Below are positions 34,253-42,934 of a DNA stretch of 64,000 nucleotides, piece by piece; position 1 is the first letter of the stretch; every line of letters begins with the position of its first letter. The notes beneath the pieces were generated by a model. That model was not told where the DNA came from. It did no database searches and worked only from the letters and a program-made list of their open reading frames with translations. The stretch is taken from assembly GCF_024124905.1 (NCBI RefSeq), contig NZ_JAMXST010000006.1, positions 210,647 to 274,646 of the forward strand. The letters run 5' to 3'. The translations under genes and the position numbers were made by a program. The DNA is from Cellulosimicrobium cellulans (lineage in GTDB: Bacteria; Actinomycetota; Actinomycetes; Actinomycetales; Cellulomonadaceae).

Positions 34253-35620
34253 ATGACGCTCGCCCCTCCCGCGCCCGACCAGCGCGCCTGGCTCGACCTG
34301 CTCACCGCCCCCGAGGCGGGAGAGCTGCTCGCCGTGGCGCTGGGCGCCGACGGCGCGAGCCTCGACACGTGGCGCGTCCACCAGGTGCACGCGCGCCCCG
34401 GCGCGGAGGTCACCGTCGGGTACGACGTCGTCGCCCGCCGGGCGCTCGCGGCCGGGCCGGGCGGGGGCACCGCCGCGGCCGACGCCGCCGAGTACCTGCT
34501 CGCGACGACGGCGCCCCTCTCGCCCGACGCGGTGGGGGCGGGGGTCGTCCGCCTCGCGGACGGTCCGCGCGTCGTGCACGTGTGGCGCCACCCCGCCGAC
34601 CCGCTGCTGCCCGGCCTCGCCGCCGCGTGCGACGCGGGCGAGCTCGCCCGCCGCCTCGCGGCGGCCGGGGCGCTCGCGCCCGGCGAGGCCGTGGAGTCGG
34701 TGACGATGGTCGCCTACCGCCCGCTCCGGCGCGCGGTGCTGCGCGCGCGGACGTCCGCGCGCACGGTCTACGTCAAGGTCGTCCGGCCCGACCGGGCGCG
34801 CTCGCTCGTCCGTCGGCACGACCTCTTCCGGTCCACCACCGTGAACGCCCCCCGCTGCCTCGCATGGGACGACGACGGCGTGGTCGTCTTCGAGGAGGCG
34901 CGCGGCCCGTCGCTCGCGCAGCACCTCGCGGCGCTCGGCCCGGACGGCCAGCCCACCGCGATCGACCCGCGCGAGCTCCTGCGCGCGCTCGACGCCCTCC
35001 CGGCCCGCGCGACGACGCTGCGCCGCCGCCCCGCGTGGTCCGAGCGCGTCGAGCACTACGCGGCGTCGGCGCTCGCGGTGCACGCGCTGGACCCGGCGCG
35101 CGTGGACCGCGTCGCGCGCGCGGTCCGGACGGCCGTCGCGACGCGCGACCCCGGGCCGGTCGTCGCGACGCACGGCGACTTCTACGAGGCGAACGTCCTG
35201 CTCGACGTCCCGGCGGCCGCCGGCGACCCCGCCGCGCCGGGGGCCGGTGGCGCCCGCGTCGGCGTCCTGCTCGACGTCGACACGCTCGGCCCCGGGCATC
35301 GCGTCGACGACCTCGCGTGCCTCGTCGCGCACCTCGCCGTGCTCCCGTCGCTCGCCCCCGCGGTGTACGGGGGCGTACGTGCGCTCGTCGACCGGTGCCT
35401 GGCCGTGTTCGACGAGCGCGTCGACCCCGCGGCCCTGCGGGCGCGCGCGGCCGGCGTCGTGCTGTCCCTCACGGCCGGTGCGGCGACGCGCGACCTCGCC
35501 GACGCGTGGCTGCGGGTCGCGGAGGGGCTGCTGGACGCGGCCCCCGGGACGGTCGCCGCCGAGCTCGCCCCCGTTCCTGAGAGCACTCTCATCGGCGCCT
35601 CCTCGGCATCTCACGCGTGA
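34253..35620 (+). CDS. APH-type phosphotransferase
   Basis: 455 residues. Kinase-like fold of the aminoglycoside/choline phosphotransferase group: ATP lysine in RTVYVKVVRP, hinge near VVVFEEARG, catalytic THGDFYEANVLLD (Brenner motif) and metal-binding LLDVDTLGPGHRVDDLA. Longer than antibiotic kinases (about 270), with an N-terminal domain of about 150 residues, so a resistance role is not implied; it may act on a sugar, amino sugar or maltose-type metabolite. The CTCAY boxes upstream suggest control by the nearby OmpR-type regulator. Confidence 0.8.
   Translation: MTLAPPAPDQRAWLDLLTAPEAGELLAVALGADGASLDTWRVHQVHARPGAEVTVGYDVVARRALAAGPGGGTAAADAAEYLLATTAPLSPDAVGAGVVRLADGPRVVHVWRHPADPLLPGLAAACDAGELARRLAAAGALAPGEAVESVTMVAYRPLRRAVLRARTSARTVYVKVVRPDRARSLVRRHDLFRSTTVNAPRCLAWDDDGVVVFEEARGPSLAQHLAALGPDGQPTAIDPRELLRALDALPARATTLRRRPAWSERVEHYAASALAVHALDPARVDRVARAVRTAVATRDPGPVVATHGDFYEANVLLDVPAAAGDPAAPGAGGARVGVLLDVDTLGPGHRVDDLACLVAHLAVLPSLAPAVYGGVRALVDRCLAVFDERVDPAALRARAAGVVLSLTAGAATRDLADAWLRVAEGLLDAAPGTVAAELAPVPESTLIGASSASHA
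35578..35614 (+). promoter_or_regulatory. Candidate response-regulator box before the secreted Ser/Thr/Pro protein
   Basis: TGAGAGCACTCTCA (35578-35591) overlaps three repeats at an exact 11-base period: CTCAT 35588, CTCCT 35599, CTCAC 35610. It straddles the phosphotransferase stop and ends 70 bases before the next ATG. Confidence 0.55.
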
Positions 35621-35684
35621 CCGAGAGGCTCGGACCATGCACGACCGAGGGGTCGTGCGCACCATCGGACGAAGGAGAAGGATC

Positions 35685-36089
35685 ATGAAGGCACGCAGCG
35701 CATGGATCGTCACCGGGGCGCTCGGCGCGGTCGGTCTTGGAGCGACGGTGGCGACCGCCCAGGGCGCGTTCGACGCCCCCGAGCCGGCGACCGTCTCGCC
35801 GTCGGTCCAGGTCAGCACGTCGAGCACGCCGACCGGCTCGCCGACCGACGCACCCGCCACGTCCGCGACGCCCAGCCCGACCGACGTCCAGAACGGGACG
35901 TCGATCACGACCGTCACGGCGAACACGTCCGCGTCCCCGAGCACCGCGGGCTCGGCGGACACGTCCGGCTCGGCCGTGACGAGCCAGACCCCGAACACGC
36001 CCAACACCCCGCCCACGGCGAACACGCCGCAGACGCCGAACACCCCGCCCAGCCCGGTCACGCCGCCGTCGCCGCAGTCGGCCGACTGA
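35685..36089 (+). CDS. Secreted Ser/Thr/Pro-rich low-complexity protein
   Basis: 134 residues; ATG with GAAGGAG 8 bases upstream. Signal peptide (MKARSAWIVTGALGAVGLGATVATA) then an extended region made only of small and Pro residues, ending in NTPPTANTPQTPNTPPSP repeats. No Cys, no sorting signal, few charges. It could be a cell-surface glycosylated stalk or a substrate of the wall. The shared 11-bp-period boxes place it in the predicted regulon of the OmpR-type regulator. Confidence 0.7.
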   Translation: MKARSAWIVTGALGAVGLGATVATAQGAFDAPEPATVSPSVQVSTSSTPTGSPTDAPATSATPSPTDVQNGTSITTVTANTSASPSTAGSADTSGSAVTSQTPNTPNTPPTANTPQTPNTPPSPVTPPSPQSAD

Positions 36090-36116
36090 CCGAGGCGCAC
36101 CCAGGGCCACCGTGCC

Positions 36117-36171
36117 GAACCCGGGTCCGCGGGTCACGAGGGACCACCTCGTGACCCGCAGGCCCGGGTTC
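36117..36171 (+). terminator. Long hairpin terminator
   Basis: 25-bp stem with one mismatch and one G-U, and a 5-base loop, between the secreted protein gene and the convergent response regulator gene. Confidence 0.8.
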
Positions 36172-36248
36172 GACGTGTCAGGGGTGCGTCCGCGCCCGTC
36201 AGGTCGGCAGGCGGGACCGCGGACCCGGCAGGTCAGCGGTCCCGCAGG

Positions 36249-36917
36249 TCAGCGGGCGACGTCGGCGAGCCGGTAGCCCATGCCGCGCACGGTGACGAAG
36301 TGCTCGGCCCCGAGCTTGTTGCGCAGGTAGCGCACGTACACGTCGACGACGTTCGAGCCGGGGTCGAAGTCGTACCCCCACACGCGCGACAGGAGCTGCT
36401 CGCGGCTCAGCACCTGGCCGGGGTTGCGCAGGAACGCCTCGGCGAGCGCGAACTCGCGCGCCGAGAGGTCGACCTCGCGCTCCGCGGTGCGCGCGCGGCG
36501 CGTGCGCAGGTCGAGGCTCAGGGCGCCGTGGGTGAGCACCGTGACCTCGCCCGCGGGCTCGCTGCGCAGGCGCAGCCGGATGCGCGCGAGCAGCTCCTCG
36601 AACCGGAACGGCTTGGCCATGTAGTCGTCGGCGCCGCCCTCGAGCCCGGCGACGGTGTCGGTGACCGACGTGCGCGCGGTGAGGATGATGACGGGGATCG
36701 CGTTGCCCGTCTCCCGCAGGCGCCGCAGCACGGTGAAGCCGTCCTGGTCGGGCAGGCCCAGGTCGAGCACGAGGAGCGCGAAGTCACCGGTGCCGGCGAG
36801 GTCGAGAGCCTCCCGTCCCGTCGCGACGGTCGTGCTGGCGTATCCCGCCGCGCGCAGCCCCTTGGCCACGAACGACGCGATGCGGGTCTCGTCCTCGGCG
36901 ACGAGGATCTGGCTCAC
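36249..36917 (-). CDS. OmpR/PhoP-family response regulator
   Basis: 222 residues; GTG at 36917 with AAGGAC upstream, overlapping the kinase stop by 4 bases. Receiver domain with acidic pocket AEDE, phosphoacceptor Asp52 (LLVLDLGLPD), Thr in ILTART and Lys in AKPF. The C-terminal winged helix has LSAREFALAEAFLRNPGQVLSREQLLSRVWG motifs (LSAREFAL, GQVLSREQL) and NVVDVYVRYLRNKLG. Such regulators bind direct repeats spaced by about 11 bp, and boxes of that form occur at three promoters within 4.8 kb. Confidence 0.95.
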   Translation of the reverse strand: MSQILVAEDETRIASFVAKGLRAAGYASTTVATGREALDLAGTGDFALLVLDLGLPDQDGFTVLRRLRETGNAIPVIILTARTSVTDTVAGLEGGADDYMAKPFRFEELLARIRLRLRSEPAGEVTVLTHGALSLDLRTRRARTAEREVDLSAREFALAEAFLRNPGQVLSREQLLSRVWGYDFDPGSNVVDVYVRYLRNKLGAEHFVTVRGMGYRLADVAR

Positions 36918-38602
36918 CGGGTGGTCCTTCCGTCGGGGGCGGGGTACGAGGGCGGACGGCGGTCGTCGGGAGCCGCGTCCGGCGGTACCGGCGGCCCGGG
37001 GTCGGGCGGCGGCAACGACGGGGTGGCGGCGGACGGCGCGCTGGGCACCGTCGGTGCGGTGGGCGCCACCGGGGCAGGCGCGGGGGGCCGTCCGGGCGCG
37101 GAGCCGTGCGGCCCGGGCGTCGGGCCGGCCGCGTCGGGGGACGCGGCGACGACCGGGACGAGCGGGAGGTCCAGCGTGAACGTCGACCCGACGCCGGGCG
37201 TCGACGCGACGAGCACCCGGCCGCCGTGGCCCTCCGCGATCGCCGCGACGATCGCGAGGCCGAGCCCGGCGCCCTCCGGGTGGGCGGCTCCGGGCGTGGT
37301 GGCCTGGGCGAACCGCTCGAAGACGCGCGCCTGCTGCTCGGGGGCGATCCCGACGCCCTCGTCGCGGACCCATGCGCGCACGCGCGTGCCGTCGTCGGAC
37401 ACCGCCGAGCCGAGCGCGACGACGGACCCGGGCGCCGAGAACTTCACCGCGTTGGCGGCGAGCTGCAGCAGCGCCTGGGTGAGGCGCTGCGCGTCGGCGC
37501 GCACGGCGACGTCGGCCCGCGCGTCGACGAGCCAGCGGCGCTCGCCGAGCGTCCGGACCTTGTCGTGCACGTCGTCGAGGAGGCGGCCGAGGTCCGTGTC
37601 GACCGGGCGGACGAAGTCGGGGCGACCGGCGGTCGCGAGCGTCACGAGGTCGTCGACGAGCCGGTTCATGCGGTCGAGCTCGTCGAGCGCGAGGTCGCGC
37701 GTCTCGGACGCGTCCGTGGCGTCGTGCGGGTCCATGAGCTCGAGGTGCCCCCGGACCACGGTGAGCGGGGTGCGCAGCTCGTGCCCGACGTCGTCGATGA
37801 GCCGCCGCTGCGAGTCGAACGCCCCCTCGATCCGGTCGAGCATGCCGTTCACCGTGCGCGACAGGTCCGAGAGGTCGTCGTTGCCGGTCACCGGGATGCG
37901 CGCGGACAGGTCGGTCTCGCCGATGTCCTGCGCGGTGCGTGACAGCGTGCGGATCGGCTGGAGGAGGCGCCCGGCGACGGCCCACCCCGCGACGCCGATG
38001 AGCACGAGGGCGCCGAGCGCCACGACCGCGTAGGTCCGGAAGACCTGCGCGAACTCGGCGTGCTCGGCCGAGCGGTCGTAGGCGAGCACGAGGGCCGCGG
38101 GCTCCTGGCCGGCCGCGGCGCCCGAGCCGCCGACCGTGTGGACCGGCGCGACGAGGGCGCGGTACTCGGCCGTCGCGGTCCGCGGGGAGCGCAGCACGAC
38201 GTCGTCGCCCGACGCGAGCGGGGACAGCGTGGCGACGAGCTCGGGATCGTCCTCGAGCCGCAGCCGCACCTCCTGCTGCGAGACGAGCGGCGTCCGGCCC
38301 TCGCGCAGCCCGAGGATGCCCTCGTTGTGCGCGGGGACCGTGAGCTGGATCGAGGCGACGACGACGTCCTCGGCGGACGTGAAGGGCTCGCCCGTGACGG
38401 GGTTCACCCCGGACTCCGCGAGCTGCGCGAGCTCGTTCGCGCTCCGGGTCAGGCTCTCGTCGATGCGCGCGTCGATCTGCCCGCGCTGCAGGAACCAGGC
38501 CGCGCCGCCGGCGAGGAGGAGCGCGAGGGCGGAGAGCCCGAGGAACGCCGCGAGCATGCGGGTGCGGACGGTCAGCCCCGCGCGGCGCGTCCGGCGGCTC
38601 AC
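36914..38602 (-). CDS. Membrane sensor histidine kinase (HAMP, HisKA)
   Basis: 562 residues, GTG start overlapping the preceding small gene. Two membrane helices (about 20-40 and 190-212) bracket an extracytoplasmic sensor of about 150 residues. A HAMP domain (QPIRTLSRTAQDIGETDLSARI), HisKA with His274 in DVGHELRTP, and an ATPase domain with N, G1 (DEGVGIAPE) and G2 (GAGLGLAIV) boxes follow. The C-terminal 90 residues are Pro-rich and unusual for the family. It phosphorylates the regulator encoded next. Confidence 0.94.
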   Translation of the reverse strand: MSRRTRRAGLTVRTRMLAAFLGLSALALLLAGGAAWFLQRGQIDARIDESLTRSANELAQLAESGVNPVTGEPFTSAEDVVVASIQLTVPAHNEGILGLREGRTPLVSQQEVRLRLEDDPELVATLSPLASGDDVVLRSPRTATAEYRALVAPVHTVGGSGAAAGQEPAALVLAYDRSAEHAEFAQVFRTYAVVALGALVLIGVAGWAVAGRLLQPIRTLSRTAQDIGETDLSARIPVTGNDDLSDLSRTVNGMLDRIEGAFDSQRRLIDDVGHELRTPLTVVRGHLELMDPHDATDASETRDLALDELDRMNRLVDDLVTLATAGRPDFVRPVDTDLGRLLDDVHDKVRTLGERRWLVDARADVAVRADAQRLTQALLQLAANAVKFSAPGSVVALGSAVSDDGTRVRAWVRDEGVGIAPEQQARVFERFAQATTPGAAHPEGAGLGLAIVAAIAEGHGGRVLVASTPGVGSTFTLDLPLVPVVAASPDAAGPTPGPHGSAPGRPPAPAPVAPTAPTVPSAPSAATPSLPPPDPGPPVPPDAAPDDRRPPSYPAPDGRTTR

Positions 38603-38913
38603 CCGTCGCCCCGGTCGGAACCGCTGCGGTCGTCGTCGTCGTCATCGTCGTCGTCGCTCGACGGCGGGGCGGGCGTCACGCGGTCGTCGTCGTCATCGTC
38701 ATCCCCATCGTCGTCGTCCCCGTCGTGGTCGTCGTCGGAGGCGGTCGGCGAGGGGGCGGGCGTGGTCGTCGGCGGGGCGGGAGCGGGCGTCACGACCACG
38801 GCGCCCCCGATCTCCCGGTCCTGCGGGCGCGCGGCCAGCGCACCGGCGGCGGCCGCGCCTCCGAGGGCGAGCACGAGCACCCCCACGAGCCACGCGACGG
38901 TCCGGCGAGTCAT
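38599..38913 (-). CDS. Poly-aspartate exported or membrane-anchored small protein
   Basis: 104 residues from ATG 38913; a GTG at 38946 would add 11 residues. One N-terminal hydrophobic helix (VAWLVGVLVLALGGAAAAGALAA) then an extracytoplasmic tail with a Pro/Thr stretch and two runs of Asp (7 and 9 in a row). It is the first gene of the operon with the kinase and regulator, overlapping the kinase start by 4 bases. A poly-Asp tail could bind divalent cations and feed the sensor; no family is recognised. GATACT ends 6 bases before the ATG, so the mRNA may be leaderless. Confidence 0.65.
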   Translation of the reverse strand: MTRRTVAWLVGVLVLALGGAAAAGALAARPQDREIGGAVVVTPAPAPPTTTPAPSPTASDDDHDGDDDDGDDDDDDDRVTPAPPSSDDDDDDDDDRSGSDRGDG

Positions 38914-38919
38914 GGCCCC

Positions 38920-38951
38920 AGTATCCGAGAGCAGGATGAGCCGCACATGAG
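38920..38951 (-). promoter_or_regulatory. Promoter with direct-repeat boxes for the two-component operon
   Basis: On the minus strand CTCAT-N6-CTCAT-N6-CTCGG at an exact 11-base period (plus-strand 38947-38951, 38936-38940, 38925-38929) abuts the -10 GATACT (38920-38925). No TTGACA-like -35 is present, as expected of an activated promoter. Confidence 0.6.
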
Positions 38952-38967
38952 AAGGGGAGGCGGCCGG

Positions 38968-39987
38968 TCAGGCTCCCGCGAGCCAGTCGTCGACGCCGGC
39001 CAGCAGGCGCTCCTTCGTGCCCGACGACGCCCGGCTCGCCCGGATCGACGACCGCGCCAGCGCGGCGAGCTCGTCGTCGGAGAACCCGTGCTCGTGGCGC
39101 GCCGTCTCGTACTGCGCCACGAGGCGGGACCCGAAGAGCAGGGGGTCGTCCGCGCCGAGCGCGACCCGGGCCCCGGCGTCGACGAGCGCCCCGAGCGGCA
39201 CCTGACCGGCGTCCTCGTACACCCCGAGGGAGACGTTGGACGCCGGGCACACCTCGAGCGCGATCCCGCGGTCCACGACGTCGTCCAGCACGTGCCGGTC
39301 CTCCGCGGACCGCACGCCGTGGCCCAGCCGGTCCGGGACGAGCTCGCGCACCACCTCGTGCACGTGCGCCGGCCCGAGCAGCTCGCCCCCGTGCGGCACG
39401 GACGCGAGCCCGGCGCGCCGCGCGATGGCGAACGCGCGCGCGAACTCCGCGGTGTCCCCGCGGCGCTCGTCGTTGCTCAGGCCGAACCCCACGACCTCGC
39501 CCGCCCCCTCGCCCGCGTACTGCGCCGCGAGGCGCGCGAGCGTGCGCGCGTCCAGCGGGTGCCGCATGCGCGACGCCGCCACGACCACCGCGACCTCCGT
39601 CCCCGTCGCGGCGCTCGCGGACCGCGCCGCGTCGAGCACGATCTCCACCGCCGGGGTGATGCCGCCGACGAACGGCGCGTACGACGTCGGGTCCACCTGG
39701 ATCTCGAGGCGCCCCGACCCCTCGGCCGCGTCGTCCTGCGCGGCCTCCAGCACGATGCGGCGCATGTCGGCCTCGGAGCGCACGCACGCCCGCGCGGCGT
39801 CGTACAGGCGCTGGAACCGGAACCAGCCGCGCTCGGTCGGGGGGAGCCGGAGCGGGTCGCCGTCGACGAGCGCGTGCGGCAGCCGCACGCCGTACTGCGC
39901 GGCGAGGTCGCGCAGCGTGTCCGGGCGCATCGACCCGGTGAAGTGCAGGTGCAGGTGGGCCTTGGGAAGCGTCGCCAGGTCTCGCAC
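38968..39987 (-). CDS. add: Adenosine/adenine deaminase family enzyme
   Basis: 339 residues, GTG start. Amidohydrolase-fold landmarks: zinc ligands in KAHLHLHFTGS, SVPHGGE (usually HAGE, with the catalytic Glu present), DRLGHG, EVCPASNVSLG and LGADDPLLF with the final Asp pair. It deaminates adenosine or a related purine in salvage. Substrate choice between adenosine and adenine or a modified nucleoside is not certain because of the HGGE and GADDP variants. Confidence 0.85.
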   Translation of the reverse strand: MRDLATLPKAHLHLHFTGSMRPDTLRDLAAQYGVRLPHALVDGDPLRLPPTERGWFRFQRLYDAARACVRSEADMRRIVLEAAQDDAAEGSGRLEIQVDPTSYAPFVGGITPAVEIVLDAARSASAATGTEVAVVVAASRMRHPLDARTLARLAAQYAGEGAGEVVGFGLSNDERRGDTAEFARAFAIARRAGLASVPHGGELLGPAHVHEVVRELVPDRLGHGVRSAEDRHVLDDVVDRGIALEVCPASNVSLGVYEDAGQVPLGALVDAGARVALGADDPLLFGSRLVAQYETARHEHGFSDDELAALARSSIRASRASSGTKERLLAGVDDWLAGA

Positions 39988-40087
39988 ACGGGGAGTCTGT
40001 CACGCGGACCCGGCCCGCGCGTCGGCACGGGCCGGGGCCCGACGGCGGTCCGCCCCCGGCGCGGGCCCCGCCCGGCGCGACGTCGGC

Positions 40088-40759
40088 TCAGGTCCCGGTG
40101 AGGAACCCGCGCTGCATGGCGACCGTCACCGCGGCGGTCCGGTCGTCCACCCCGAGCTTGGCGAACGCGCGGAGCAGGTGCGTCTTCACGGTCGCCTCCG
40201 CGATGAACAGCTCCTGCCCGACCGCCGCGTTCGACAGCCCGCGCGCGACGAGGCGCAGCACCTCGACCTCCCGGTCCGTGAGCCGGTCCGCCCCGCGGAC
40301 CGACGTGACGAGCCGGGTCGCGACGCTCGGCGCGAGCACGGTCTGCCCGCGTGCCGCGGCGCGCACCCCCGCGACCAGCTCGTCGCGGGGCGTGTCCTTG
40401 AGCAGGTAGCCGGTGGCCCCCGCCTCGACCGCGCGCAGGATGTCGGCGTCGGTCTCGTACGTCGTGAGCACGACGACGCGCGGGCCGCTGGCCGCGCCGC
40501 CGCGCCCCGCGCCCCGGCCGGGCGCGCCGACGATGGCCGCCGTCGCGCCGACGCCGTCGAGCACGGGCATCCGCAGGTCCATGAGCACCACGTCGGGCGC
40601 CAGCTCGCGGGCGAGCGCCACCGCCTGCTCGCCGTCGCCCGCCTCGCCGACGACCTCCAGGTCGGGCTCGGCGGCCAGCATGCCGGTGATCCCCGAGCGC
40701 ACGACCGGGTGGTCGTCCACGACGAGCACCCGGACGACGCCGTCCCCGGTCGGGCTCAT
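40088..40759 (-). CDS. NarL/LuxR-type response regulator
   Basis: 223 residues; ATG overlaps the kinase stop. Receiver domain with VVDDHPVVRSG, phosphoacceptor Asp61 (VVLMDLRMPVLDG) and GYLLKD; a C-terminal LuxR helix-turn-helix (LTDREVEVLRLVARGLSN, EATVKTHL). It is the fourth gene of an ABC exporter operon, so it probably controls that operon. Confidence 0.95.
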   Translation of the reverse strand: MSPTGDGVVRVLVVDDHPVVRSGITGMLAAEPDLEVVGEAGDGEQAVALARELAPDVVLMDLRMPVLDGVGATAAIVGAPGRGAGRGGAASGPRVVVLTTYETDADILRAVEAGATGYLLKDTPRDELVAGVRAAARGQTVLAPSVATRLVTSVRGADRLTDREVEVLRLVARGLSNAAVGQELFIAEATVKTHLLRAFAKLGVDDRTAAVTVAMQRGFLTGT

Positions 40760-42075
40760 CGCACGTCTCCCGCCCGCGTCGTCGCGCGCGCGCCCGTGGC
40801 CGGTCCGTCCGGCGACGCGCCGGCGGGCAGGCGCACCGCGACGCGCGTCCCGCCGCCGGGAGCCGGCCCCACCTCGAGGCTCCCGCCCTCCGCCGCCACG
40901 CGCTCCCGCATGCCCCGCAGCCCGTAGCCCTCGGTGAACCCCGGCGCGTCCGCGGGCAGGCCGCGCCCGTCGTCGGACACCTCGAGGACCGTCCCCTCCG
41001 CGTCCTGCCGGAGGTCCACGCGCACGGCCGCCGCAGCCGCGTGCCGCCGGACGTTCGCGAGCGCCTCCTGGGCGGACCGCAGGAGGACGACGTCGTCCGC
41101 GCTCGACAGCCGGAGGGCCTCCGGCGCCGTGAGCTCGACGCGCGTCCCGGTCTCCTCCGCGAACCGGCCCGCGAGCCGGCGCAGGGCCTCGCTCAGCGTG
41201 CCGCCCTGCAGCGGTGCGGGGGCCGAGGCGGCGACGAGCGCGCGCGCCTCGGCGAGGTTGTCGCGCGCCGTCGACTCCACGAGCGCGAGCCGCTCGCGCG
41301 CGGCGTCGGCGGCGCCCCGGTCGAGGTCGGCGCTCGCGGCCTGCGCGAGCATGACCACGCTCGTGAACCCCTGCGCGAGCGTGTCGTGGATCTCCTGGGC
41401 GACGCGCTCGCGCTCGGCGAGCACCCCCGCCTCGTGGGAGGCGCGGCCGAGCTCGGCCTGCGTCGCGCGCAGCTCGTCGACCAGACGGGCGTGCCGCTCC
41501 GCCTGGCGCATCGTGTGCGCGGTCCACAGCCCGAGGCTCAGCGCGAACGCGAGCGCGACCCCCATCTGCGGGGCGGAGCTCGCGAGCTCGTCCGGCTCGA
41601 CCCGGCCCGTCGCCGGGTCGAACGCGAGCGCGAGCGCGGTGCCCGCGGCGAGCGCGACGCACAGCACCACCTGTGCCCACAGGTGCTCCGAGAGCATCCA
41701 GATCTGCGTGAACACCGCGAACAGCAGGAGCGTGCCGAGGGCGTCCTGCCCGACGACGACGAGCGTGCAGGCGACCGCGACGACGAGGTACACGTGGGCC
41801 GTCACCTGGTCCCGCGTCCGCGCGGCCCGTCGTCCCCAGCCGAGGTACCCGACGAGGATCACGGCGACCGCCGCGAGCGAGACCGCGAGCGCCGTACCGC
41901 GGACGTCCGCGGTGAGGAGCGCGAGCGCGCTGAGCACGACGATGACGGAGAACGCCACGTCCCACCAGCGCACGTCGCGCGCCCACGTGCCGTCGAGCTG
42001 GGCGGTCGCGGCGTCGGCGGTGTCGACCACCCCCGCGACCGCCCCGCCCGGCGGCGGCGTCTCAGCCGTCGTCAC
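40756..42075 (-). CDS. DesK-type sensor histidine kinase
   Basis: 439 residues from GTG 42075 (14-base overlap with the permease gene; a GTG at 42102 is an alternative). Five or six membrane helices without a large external domain, a coiled-coil linker, HisKA_3 with QEIHDTLAQGF, and ATPase motifs DDGRGLP and YGLRGMRERV. Such kinases sense membrane state or membrane-active drugs. It is paired with the NarL-type regulator. Confidence 0.93.
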   Translation of the reverse strand: MTTAETPPPGGAVAGVVDTADAATAQLDGTWARDVRWWDVAFSVIVVLSALALLTADVRGTALAVSLAAVAVILVGYLGWGRRAARTRDQVTAHVYLVVAVACTLVVVGQDALGTLLLFAVFTQIWMLSEHLWAQVVLCVALAAGTALALAFDPATGRVEPDELASSAPQMGVALAFALSLGLWTAHTMRQAERHARLVDELRATQAELGRASHEAGVLAERERVAQEIHDTLAQGFTSVVMLAQAASADLDRGAADAARERLALVESTARDNLAEARALVAASAPAPLQGGTLSEALRRLAGRFAEETGTRVELTAPEALRLSSADDVVLLRSAQEALANVRRHAAAAAVRVDLRQDAEGTVLEVSDDGRGLPADAPGFTEGYGLRGMRERVAAEGGSLEVGPAPGGGTRVAVRLPAGASPDGPATGARATTRAGDVR

Positions 42076-42934
42076 GGCGCCGCCACCGGAACGAGCGTGC
42101 ACCGACCACGAGCCCCACGACCAGCCATGCGACCAGTACAGCAGCGGTCGCGCCGTGCTGCCACGACCCCGACGGCTCGAGGGCCGCCGCCTGCTCCGGG
42201 AGGAACACCGAGCGCATACCCTGCGCCATCCACTTGAGGGGGAACAGCGACGCGACGGTCTGCATCCACGACGGCAGCGCGAAGAACGCGAAGAAGACCC
42301 CGGAGATGAACTGCAGCACGAGGACGACGGGCGTGACGACCGCCGTCGCGGACTTGCCGGACCGCGGCAGCGACGAGAACGCCACCCCGCACACCGCGCC
42401 CGCGGCGCACCCGAGCACGAACACCCAGGCGAACGTCGCGAGCCGCGCGCCGCCGTCGGGCATCTCCCACGGCATGGGGACGTCGTAGACCGTCGCGGCG
42501 AGCGCCAGGAGCAGACCGGTCTGCACGACCGACGTCAGCAGGACGAGCCCGACCTTGCCGTAGAAGTACGCGGACGGCGGCAGCGGGGTAGAGCGCAGCC
42601 GCTTGAGCGAGCCGTCGTCGCGCTCGACCGCGATGGAGATCGCGAGCGACTGGAAGCTCGTGAGCATGACGCCGGTCGCGATCATGCCGGGCAGGAAGTA
42701 CTGCGCGAACGGCACGGAGTACGCGGCCGTGCCCTGGTCCTGCCCGTCGAACACCGTCGCGAAGATCGCGAGCATGATGAGCGGGTACGTGAAGATGAAG
42801 ATCACGGCGTCGCGCTCGCGGAAGAACGCGCGCAGCTCCGCGCGGGTGCGCTCGATCCCCAGCCGGCCGGCGCCGGGCAGGGCGGCGGGTCGGGCGGAGC
42901 GCGTGGGCCGGGCGGCGGTCGGGGCGGTGGTCAC
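42062..42934 (-). CDS. ABC-2 type exporter permease
   Basis: 290 residues, GTG start overlapping the ATPase stop by 4 bases. Six membrane helices of the ABC-2/DrrB kind, with the cytoplasmic N-terminal elbow (RAFFRERDAVIFIFTYPLIML) and the VERDDGSLKRLRSTPLPPSAYFYGK loop (key residues DGSLKRLRSTPL). It forms an exporter with the next gene upstream. The substrate may be a lipid or antibiotic. Confidence 0.92.
   Translation of the reverse strand: MTTAPTAARPTRSARPAALPGAGRLGIERTRAELRAFFRERDAVIFIFTYPLIMLAIFATVFDGQDQGTAAYSVPFAQYFLPGMIATGVMLTSFQSLAISIAVERDDGSLKRLRSTPLPPSAYFYGKVGLVLLTSVVQTGLLLALAATVYDVPMPWEMPDGGARLATFAWVFVLGCAAGAVCGVAFSSLPRSGKSATAVVTPVVLVLQFISGVFFAFFALPSWMQTVASLFPLKWMAQGMRSVFLPEQAAALEPSGSWQHGATAAVLVAWLVVGLVVGARSFRWRRRDDG

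Noticed and set aside
34253..35620. Antibiotic-resistance kinase
   Set aside because: It has the APH fold but is much longer than resistance enzymes, with an extra N-terminal domain, and its neighbours give no resistance context.
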